From assembly GCA_033064195.1 (NCBI GenBank), contig JARBJD010000308.1:22675-86674 (forward strand): a stretch of DNA of 64,000 bases. Direction: 5' to 3'. Under the pieces are notes generated by a model that worked only from the letters and a program-made list of their open reading frames with translations, was not told where the DNA came from and did no database searches. Origin of the DNA: Blattamonas nauphoetae (Eukaryota > Preaxostyla > Oxymonadida). The position numbers and the translations under genes are program-made. Positions 53,555 to 62,098 of the stretch are shown here, piece by piece (the first letter of the stretch is position 1; each line of letters begins with the position of its first letter).

Positions 53555-54355
53555 GTTAGTTATTGGGAAGGATGCCCATGCGAGGCGAGTTGGGGGGAAG
53601 GATGCCCATTCGAGGCGAGTTGGGGGAAGGATGCCCATTCGAGGCGAGTTGGGGGGAAGGATGCCCATTCGAGGCGAGTTGGGGGGAAGGATGCCCATTC
53701 GAGGCGAGTTGGGGGGAAGGATGGCCATCCGAGGCGAGTTGGGAGGAAGGATGCCCATTCGAGGCGAGTTGGGGGGAAGGATGCCCATTCGAGGCGAGTT
53801 GGTGGGAAGGATGCCCATTCGAGGCGAGTTGGTGGGAAGGATGCCCATTCGAGGCGAGTTGGGGGGAAGGATGCCCATTCGAGGCGAGTTGATGGGAAGG
53901 ATGGCCATTCGAGGCGAGTTGGGGGGAAGGATGGCCATTCGAGGCGAGTTGGGGGGAAGGATGCCCATTCGAGGCGAGTTGGGGGGAAGGATGCCCATTC
54001 GAGGCGAGTTGGGGGAAGGATGCCCATTCGAGGCGAGTTGGTGGGAAGGATGCCCATTCGAGGCGAGTTGGTGGGAAGGATGCCCATTCGAGGCGAGTTG
54101 GGGGGAAGGATGCCCATTCGAGGCGAGTTGGGGGGAAGGATGCCCATTCGAGGCGAGTTGATGGGAAGGATGGCCATTCGAGGCGAGTTGGGGGGAAGGA
54201 TGGCCATCCGAGGCGAGTTGGGGGGAAGGATGCCCATTCGAGGCGAGTTGGGGGGATGGATGGCCATTCGAGGCGAGTTGGTGGGAAGGATGGCCATTCG
54301 AGGCGAGTTGGGGGGATGGATGCCCATTCGAGGCGAGTTGGGGGGGAGGATCGCA
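53555..54355 (-). repeat. 30-bp minisatellite, right outer array (~26 copies)
   Basis: Unit GATGCCCATTCGAGGCGAGT plus TGGGGGGAAG, the reverse complement of the left outer unit, similar array length (about 0.8 kb). Confidence 0.97.
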
Positions 54356-54767
54356 ATTGCGGTGATAAGATGAGATGGCTGTTCAATTGAGCTGATCGAA
54401 CATGGCAACTCGCGACTGCTTAACATGAATACGTGAGAACACACTCATCAAACCTGACTCATCAACTCGGGAGTCCAACTGACCATGATTACTGGTTCTG
54501 AATTGTCTTGTTTTTATCTTTCCAAAATTTCTTCCGATCTGTGCATTGTTATCTCTCACCCATTCAACTAATGAATACCAATTTCTAATCTAAATTCAGG
54601 AGATTCAAGACTAGAGAGTTTTTCCGAGAAAGTGGGAAATGGAGTTTGAAATTGAATGAGGAAAATCTCGAAACTCCTATTTAAGAAAGTGTGGTCAGTC
54701 AAAAAATGGGGACTGGGATCAATTGATCCCAGTTTTACCTGTTTTGATCCCACCACTCAAATGCCTG

Positions 54768-57700
54768 GTGATGCGGAATCGGTGAGTGCAATTTGTCCAT
54801 CAGCGAGGATTCTGAGGGTAGATGAACCACTGTTGGTAAGTGTCCAGGCTCTTGGGAGAGATGTCAGTTTGGTCGAGAGATCGATGTTCGTGTCGATCAT
54901 CAATGTGTCAGCCGATTGGATCTTGCTCAGAGAGTCGGGGAGGGTCTGGCAAGGAAGAGCTTCTTTTCCACAAAGCGAGTGAGCGTGCCCAGTTGTGTGA
55001 GTATGCATCGTCGTGTCGTCTGAGCTGAAGGGATACCAGTAGAACAGCAGTGACCCTTCCGAGCTCGATGATTCAAATCCATAAAACTCGTTCAGAATCA
55101 CATCAGTCTCGGTCTTGGTCTTCAGTTCTGCTTTGATCGAATCCAGAGGGCCAGTTCCTTCATTTGATGAGAGGAACGAGATCAGGTTCGGTCGAGAGAG
55201 ATACAATTTCGACCCTTTCCCACTTGCTGAGCATGAGGAGAACGTCGTTGCACCAGTGATTGAGAAGAGAGCGGATGCTGACAGACTCACGAAAAGCGCT
55301 CCTCCATTTCCACCTGAACATGAACACGACGTGAATGATGTTGAGACAATCGAAAGTTTGTCTGTGCTTGTGGCGAGTGTCGCGTAGATTACACTTCCAT
55401 CGCCAGTTGTTCTGCTGACGTTCTCAATCTTCATGTTCGAGATCGTGAATGATCCTTTCGATTGAGTCACCAGCGCCGATGAAGCGAGTGTCAGTTTCTG
55501 TGTTGTTAACAGTTTTGATCCATCCAGAGCAACTGTCCCTCCGTTCACTGACAGAAGTGAACTTGTGTGCGATATTGTCGTTGGATTCGTCAGAGTGACT
55601 GTCGGCTTCACATCCAATGTTCCTCCTGACACAACAAACAGAGCCTGAGACAGAACTGAAGGCAGCTCCAATGTCAGTGACTCCAATCTCAGCCTTCCGA
55701 TCCCGATTTCGAATTGAGAGGCGCTTTCTGCTGTCATTGTCTTTTCAGATGACGATTTGATGATCGATCCTGATGATTTCGAGACAATCGTGCCTGTCAA
55801 CTTTACGTCTGAAAGGAAATCCACAATTTGGTCTGCTTCGTTCACTTTCGAGTGAGCCATTTCAAGAGTCTTGCACGGAAGTGTAGACAGTCCACAGAAC
55901 ACATGATCCCAGAACGAAACATCCACACTCACTGTTCCTGTCGAGTGGCGGTAGAGCAGATACGACAGGGGACCAGACATCGAAGCGTCCGACGTGTCTT
56001 CCCCAAAGAACTGCTTCATCTTGGCCACCGTCTGATCTGCCTGCGATCCAAGTGTCGATCCAAAGTTCGACGATGTCACTGTCAATGGGAGTGATGGTCC
56101 TTTCAAAAACACTTCGTGATCTCCAGTGCTTCCTTCACTCAAAATCTGAATGTTTGTCATCACAACACTCGACGACACGAATGGTGTTGTTGATTCAATC
56201 GCAATACTTCGTCCTTTCTTTCCCGATCCACAATTGTTCCCACTCAGTGAAACTGATTTCAGAGAGATCGTTCCAGACGATGTTGAGTGAAGAACTGAGC
56301 CAACTCCATCCGTCGAGCAGCCAGAAAACGTCACAGATGCCACATTTAAACTTCCTGTTCCCGACACTTGCAACATGCTTCCAGAGTTCGAGAAGGAGAG
56401 CGAGGGGAAGGTGACAGATGTGAGACTGATTGAACCACCTGTTACTACACAGAACGAAGATGTGCGGGCTGCGCCTGCTTTGTTTGTCGACAGTGTCAGT
56501 TGTGTCATCGACAGAGAACCAGACGTGACAGAGAGGAGTGGAGAGGAGACTAATCTAGTGTGGGAAAGAATCGAGCCATCTTGCGTTGTCCCCTTCATCG
56601 TCAGCTGCAGATTGTTCGAAATCGAGATCGCCGAATCTCCAACTGTCTCTTCTTTCAGCGTCGTGTTCCATTTCACACGGTGATCTACATGTGACAGAAG
56701 TGAGGTGATCGAAGGACAGCCAACACTTGTCCAGCAGAATTCTTCATCTGATCCAGAAGTTCCATCCACCAACAGCGATGGGCGAGTCAGCAAAGTGTCT
56801 GAGACAACTCCATTGATCGACGATGATGGTGAGCGAGAAGCACTGAACGACTCCTCCAGAGATGATGGCAGAGAGACCGATGGCGAGTTGGTGACGAAGA
56901 TGTCTGACGCACTCTTTCCGATGCATCGTTCAAACAGAAGCGACGAAAGTGTCAAACTTGTGCAGCTCGCAATGTCAATCGCTGCTTCCTGCTCATCTGA
57001 CTCCACATTCGCCAACTGCATTCCTGTCATTGACACTGTCTTCACATTCGAGATCTGGATCCCTCCAACTTTCTGTCCTTTCTCAACAACAATCCGATTC
57101 CCATCCATCGTCACTGAACCTGATCCTGCGCTTGTTCGGCTGAAAATAATCATCGATCGTGCTTTTCCTCCAATTGAAACAAACTCGCTCTGCGAGATTG
57201 TCACTTCTGTCGTTGTTCCAACACATTCCACGCAGCTTCCTCCATTCAATCGAAGTCCAACAAACGAGACTCCACTCAGAGATACCTTTCCTGCTGTCGC
57301 CTTCACTGCAGACGTCTGCATCTCCACATTCGCATCATCCGAAGCGACGAACGAGCAGTCTGCAAACTCCAGTCCTCCATTTCCGTTTTGGAGAACGAGA
57401 TGCGACGACTGTGAGGGAATAAATGAAAGATACACAAATTGGACCGTCCCTGTCCCTTTTGTGATGAATGGCGTTGATTCTCCCGAATAGCTAACAATCG
57501 GGCTGATATCCCCGAATGACGTGAATTTGACCGATTTTGTGGTCAGATCGAACGCGGTTGTTTCTTCGTAGTGTCCAGCCTCAATCAGCACCTCTCCACT
57601 TGTTTGGGCAACGCGATTTATTCCTGCGAATGCTATTGTTCCACACTTGTTGCTGTAATCGGTTCCACAGCCGTTGACGTCTTTTCCTTCTTGTTCGTTG

Positions 57701-58645
57701 ACGATAACGGCAGGTGCTGGAAGATGGATGTCAAGTTCGGTGTCGTTGTTCGAATCGTAATATTCAAATGTGAGGATGAGCGGCTTTGATTCCAATGCAA
57801 CCTTTGGGGCTTTTGAAGTACTGAAGCAGTTGACGAATGTTGATTGGGATTTGAGTAATGAGAGCCATGGTTCAGAATTATTAAAACGAACATCGCTTGG
57901 ATACGGGGATCCTGCGACTTTCTCTCCTGTTGAGGTGTTGTTGAAGAAGGTACAACTGAAAAATTGGATAACAGAGCTTGCATTTTGTACATCAGAGAAA
58001 ATGACATTTCCTCTCCCTGTTAGGCTATTTGCGATGAAAATGTTTGAAAATGTGATGCTCCCAGTCATATTCGAGCAATCAATCGCTCCTCCAGAACCTT
58101 GTGTGTTACATGCATCGAAGCGGAGATTCGAGACGATGGCTCCAGAAGGAAGGTATGCCACCATCAATCCTCCACCGAATGACAAGACGGAGTTGGAATA
58201 TATAACACATGTTCCATTTGTAAGGTTGGATAGTTGGAAGAGGAACGCCCCAGCGAATTGCGAAGAAACAGAACCACCAATGTTGGCTAAGTTGTGTTCG
58301 AAGAGGGACGTGGTGATTTGGAGGCTTCCGATGGAATTACCGTGAAAATGGACGGCTCCCCCGACGGCTAACTTACGGGAAGTGTCGTGTTCGGTGGCTT
58401 CACATTTGTTGAGGCGGAAGATACACTTTGTCACATTCAAACTCGAACCGCCTCGGCATCTGAGGGCTCCACCTGCTGTATCGAATGCTGTGCAAGATGT
58501 AAAATTGCAGGAAACATATGAAAGGTCCGAAAGCACGTTAACAGCTTCTTTTCTTCCAGTAAAAGTATCTCCTGTGGTCTCTCCATTTGTGACTCCACGG
58601 AGGAACGTGTTGTTCACGGCTCGGAAGGTCGTCTGGTCTTCCACG
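54768..58645 (-). pseudogene. Pmp-like beta-helix surface protein, truncated at both ends
   Basis: About 1290 codons open. Repeated GG-A/G-x-(I/L/V) and F-x-x-N motifs: GGALRCRGGSSLNVTKCIF, GGAVHFHGNSIGSLQ, LFEHN, GSGGAIDCSNMTGSITF, GNGGALFVSLSASALF. These are the signature of chlamydial polymorphic membrane protein repeats and of large surface proteins of trichomonads and oxymonads. They form right-handed parallel beta-helices, typically adhesins. Ser/Thr-rich throughout. The 5' end is replaced at 58645 by telomere-like repeats plus a LINE, so the apparent N-terminus (NPNPNP...) is not real. The 3' end is cut by the CP4 terminus; a C-terminal TM anchor is absent. In its present state it is not functional. 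Confidence 0.8.
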
Positions 58646-58681
58646 TTAGGGTTAGGGTTAGGGTTAGGGTTAGGGTTAGGG
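58646..58681 (+). repeat. Interstitial telomere-like repeat (TTAGGG)6
   Basis: Six perfect hexamers followed by TTTAACGGCGG. They sit exactly between the Pmp-like gene fragment and the 3' end of the LINE (LINE sense strand: ...CCGTTAAACCCTAACCC). Confidence 0.98.
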
Positions 58682-58744
58682 TTTAACGGCGGATGCTGAA
58701 GTGCTGAATCAGTAACGAAAAGTGAAAAAACAAAACAATAAAAG

Positions 58745-61700
58745 TTACTCGCCCTTGGAGGGGCCGTTGAGTCTGCCCGCACCAGTTTCTCTTACCACTG
58801 GTCGGGACCCATCTGGGGGCTGCCGCTTCCTTGCACCAGCTTTGGGCTGTGTCTTGGGTCGTCCACGGCACTTGGGTGGGGGGTCCATTCGGGGGCTGTC
58901 GGGAGCCCATGTGGGGTCATCTTCCTGGGAGAGAGAGTCGTCACAAGAAGATGAGAAAGAGGAAGAGGGAGTCGATTTCTTCCTTCGTCCTGTTCGCGGG
59001 ACTTGCTTCTTGTATCTAGCCCGCTTTGGTCTGGCAAAGTTCGGAGCTATTGACTTGTCATCTTGTTTTGGATTGGGTAGCTTGCGTTTCGGTCTGAGAG
59101 TCCTTGGTGGGAAGTTGCCCTTGGAGGGGCACTTGTGTGAAGTGACTTCCTCATCAATTGTCAAGTCAACGAAAGTTTTCCTTTTTGAGCCATTTTGGGG
59201 CTGGCCAAGGTCGTTGTGGTCGTCGTCGGAATCCAACTCAATCAGAACAGCCGCGGGCGGTATTTGAGTTTGGGGTGTTCTGGTGGGCTGTGAGGAGCCC
59301 GGAATTGGGTTGAGTGAAATTGAAGGTGGAGGGGTAAAGGAGATCGGAAGAGTGTCTGAGCCAAAAGTGATTTGCTCCAGAGAGGGCTCAATGTCAATGT
59401 CGATATCAGTGAGGGTCAGCCCAGGAGGGGGCATCTGGCTGACTTCGGCATCCTGTGTGGTCGACCCAGGAATGGGCAAGAGACCGACTTCGGCATCACT
59501 TGGAGTCAGCCCTGGGGCGGGCTCTTGATCAACATTGACATCGGTTGGGGGCAACCCGAAGATGATATCTTGAATGACTTCGGCATCGTTGGGAGGGAGT
59601 TCAACAATCATCTCCTGACCAACATCGGCATCTTTTTGAGTCGACCCTTGGAGGGGCAGTTGGGAGGTGTCGACATCAGTTTGAGTTGGCCCAAAATAGG
59701 GTTGAATGGAAAAATCACAGACAGGTGGATTGTCTTCCGAAAAGAGTTCCTCGAATGATATTTCGGGTTTCTCGTCAGTCCTTCGCTCTGACAACTCCCT
59801 GTGTGAAAAGTTGGTTGAATCAGGTTCACGGCGGGTACTGGTCAAAGACTGAGGATTTTCGAGATTGGGCCCCGAAATGGGCAAATCACTGTCGGAACGA
59901 TCAACTTCCATTCCTGCATCGAGGAGATCATTGTCCCCGGATTGGGTCAATTCGTGTTCGGAACTGTCCCTTTCCATGGTCTCGACAATGTGCTCTTCTG
60001 GCGACGTGGAGGTCATGATGACCATTGAGCCCTCAGAAGGGTCAAGAGTTGGAAGTTGATAGGGAGACTCTGAAGGTGAAGTTGGAGCCACGGAGGGTGG
60101 TTGAAAAACTTTATGTTCAGAGTTGGGTTGTGGAACATAATAAAAACGAGGAGTGAAAATGTTGGAGGTTGGCCGGGTGAGGGCGGGAGTGTGTTTTTCA
60201 ACTGATTGGTTATTTGCCGGGAGGTTGAGCGTAAGTTGATGATTTGAAGAATTTCGAGATGGCCCTGAGCGGGGCACTTGAGGTGGTCCAGAGGGAGGTG
60301 AAGAAGAAGGTGAGGTTGAGGGTGGGCCCTGAGAGGGCGAAGCAAGATTCGGCCCCAGAGAGGGCAAAGCAAGATTCGGTTGTTGAGAATGAAGATTCAC
60401 CGCACTGAGTAAATATGTTGTGTTTGGTGAGGGTTGGATGTTGAGCCCATTTTGGGCATCTTGTTGAACTGAAAAATTTTGAAGACTCCATGTGAGTTTT
60501 TGACAGACACGACGTTCCATGATGCATCTGCTCTGTTCCAAGACAAGAGAGGTCATTTGGAGGAAGTGGTAGACTTGGGCTGATTTGTGCCCATCTCGGG
60601 CCACCTTCTTCATGAAGTCCAAAAACAGTTCCATGTTGTTCCCAAGTTGACCGTTCTCACTGATCCCAATGCCAATCACCTTGTGTTCTTGTCCAAGTTT
60701 CTTGTAGTGTTTGGACTTGCCCTCTTCAGCCTGGTTGACAGCTGTTCGAGGGTCAGGGAGGAGACCCCGGTGGAGGGCATTTGGGATGTCTTGGGCGATT
60801 GTCAAGTCGAGCCCAAAGGTGAGTGTGTTCCCTGAGCGGTCACCACCCTGGAGGAGGTTAGTGACGAATTTGTGGTTGCTCACTTGGGTTGTGATGGTGA
60901 CTCGGATGTCAGCAATGGCCCCAGCCGGTCTGGGCTTTGTGCCCAAATTGATCCCATCCATCCAAACTGGTTTTTCCAACTCAGTGACCACATTGGGTAT
61001 CTGTTGAAGAAGACGGTTCAACCAAAGTTTGATCGTGGTGTGCCGGGCTGTCCTTGCGGAGCCATTGAGTTGACAGCATGAGGCATGGTCGACCCGAAAT
61101 TGGACTGAACAAATTGGGCAAGGGACAGAATAGTTCAGGTTCCTTCCTTGTTTATCCAGCAGTGTTTTCCCCAATTCGTACGATGTGGGCTCTTTGAGCA
61201 TTCTGTAGTTGAGCGAGTTCAGGATGGTGTCGTTGTCCAAAACATGGAATTTGTCCACAGGCATCATGGTGACCCAAAAATGGGCTCGACTTGCACAGAT
61301 CGTGGCATGTCGATTTTTCGCCCAATCTGGCAGAGGGTCCCTCCATTGGACCAATTTGTCCTTTTCCAGCAGACGAACCATCTTCCCCTGCCCGCGTCTG
61401 GCTTTTTCAAATTGGTCAAGATTCAGCATGCTGATGACTGAAATGACCATCTGAAGGGGGCTGAATGTTGATGATGGTGGTTCTTGCCCGATTTGGAACG
61501 GAGCCCCAGATGGGTTGGGGTTGGCTTGCCATAAGAAGGGCCGTCTTGATGTCATGGCATGAACCAGGGAAGGAATGTTTGAACCCGCGAAAGAGCTGAA
61601 ACCAAGTCCACCATCTTCAACGTTGGCATGGATCAGAATTGAGTTCGATTGTGGGAGATGGAAGAAAGTGAGGAGATGCGTGATGAGAAGAGCATCAGCC

Positions 61701-62098
61701 TGGCGAAGGACGTGCCCCGAAATGGGCAGAGTTCGAAGGAGGTGAAGAGGTCGAACATTGATACACTGTCTCAGAAGGAGCAGATGTGCTTGATGTGACA
61801 ACAGCCCCAGGAAGGGTAGTAAGCCATCAGATTTTTGGACTTTGTCAAGAAACATTTGATCACGTTCATTTTGGTCCAGGGTGAGAAGTGTCCCCAGAAG
61901 GTGCATTGAAGTCGTTGGGGTAATTGTTGAACCCATGAGCCCAAATGGGGCAGTTGAGATTTGCCCGTCCAGAATGGAGACAGCCACGGTCTTGGCTGGG
62001 TTGAGTTGAAGCCCATGCTCACTGAGAGACTTGTGAAGGCGGACCATGGAGGATGTGAGAGATCCAAGTGAGGACGCCACAATGACCAAGTCATCCAA
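58745..62098 (-). CDS. LINE polyprotein, RT C-terminal half to endonuclease and tail
   Basis: The frame opens just after the RT YLDD box (GYLDDLVIVASS read across a frame break at about 62100) and continues with RT thumb, then a Cys/His knuckle (CPICSVQFRVDHASCCQLNG). The restriction-like endonuclease segment RPAGAIADIRVTI ... GLDLTIAQD ... KHYKKLGQEHKVIGIGIS follows, where the usual (R)PD-x-DVT core is recognisable but degenerate. The last 500 residues are unusual: a Pro/Ser-rich linker, about six 19-20-residue repeats of the type PGLTPSDAEVGLLPIPGSTT, and a basic AT-hook-like end (KCRGRPKTQPKAGARKR). It would nick the target and prime reverse transcription. Confidence 0.82.
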   Translation of the reverse strand: MDDLVIVASSLGSLTSSMVRLHKSLSEHGLQLNPAKTVAVSILDGQISTAPFGLMGSTITPTTSMHLLGTLLTLDQNERDQMFLDKVQKSDGLLPFLGLLSHQAHLLLLRQCINVRPLHLLRTLPISGHVLRQADALLITHLLTFFHLPQSNSILIHANVEDGGLGFSSFAGSNIPSLVHAMTSRRPFLWQANPNPSGAPFQIGQEPPSSTFSPLQMVISVISMLNLDQFEKARRGQGKMVRLLEKDKLVQWRDPLPDWAKNRHATICASRAHFWVTMMPVDKFHVLDNDTILNSLNYRMLKEPTSYELGKTLLDKQGRNLNYSVPCPICSVQFRVDHASCCQLNGSARTARHTTIKLWLNRLLQQIPNVVTELEKPVWMDGINLGTKPRPAGAIADIRVTITTQVSNHKFVTNLLQGGDRSGNTLTFGLDLTIAQDIPNALHRGLLPDPRTAVNQAEEGKSKHYKKLGQEHKVIGIGISENGQLGNNMELFLDFMKKVARDGHKSAQVYHFLQMTSLVLEQSRCIMERRVCQKLTWSLQNFSVQQDAQNGLNIQPSPNTTYLLSAVNLHSQQPNLALPSLGPNLASPSQGPPSTSPSSSPPSGPPQVPRSGPSRNSSNHQLTLNLPANNQSVEKHTPALTRPTSNIFTPRFYYVPQPNSEHKVFQPPSVAPTSPSESPYQLPTLDPSEGSMVIMTSTSPEEHIVETMERDSSEHELTQSGDNDLLDAGMEVDRSDSDLPISGPNLENPQSLTSTRREPDSTNFSHRELSERRTDEKPEISFEELFSEDNPPVCDFSIQPYFGPTQTDVDTSQLPLQGSTQKDADVGQEMIVELPPNDAEVIQDIIFGLPPTDVNVDQEPAPGLTPSDAEVGLLPIPGSTTQDAEVSQMPPPGLTLTDIDIDIEPSLEQITFGSDTLPISFTPPPSISLNPIPGSSQPTRTPQTQIPPAAVLIELDSDDDHNDLGQPQNGSKRKTFVDLTIDEEVTSHKCPSKGNFPPRTLRPKRKLPNPKQDDKSIAPNFARPKRARYKKQVPRTGRRKKSTPSSSFSSSCDDSLSQEDDPTWAPDSPRMDPPPKCRGRPKTQPKAGARKRQPPDGSRPVVRETGAGRLNGPSKGE

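Larger units (their letters stand above)
48435..54767 (+). mobile_element. CP4: 6.3-kb hAT element with transposase and inverted minisatellites
   Basis: Left end CAGGCTTCTGATTTGATCCC with direct half-sites TGATCCCAG; right end closes with ACTCAAATGCCTG, with a perfect 22-bp palindrome (54712-54733; half-site ACTGGGATCAA) 34 bp inside. Both ends match CP1 in orientation and spacing. Flanking octamers GAGATGAG and GTGATGCG agree at 6 of 8, so the duplication has decayed or the ends were recombined. Inside: four 30-bp-period arrays arranged symmetrically about a hAT transposase gene. Inserted at the 3' side of a Pmp-like gene. Confidence 0.75.

Noticed and set aside
54757-58782. Single 1341-aa ORF reading through the TTAGGG repeats (NPNPNP N-terminus) and the CP4 end
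   Set aside because: Both ends are junctions with mobile or telomeric DNA; only 54768-58645 is Pmp-like.
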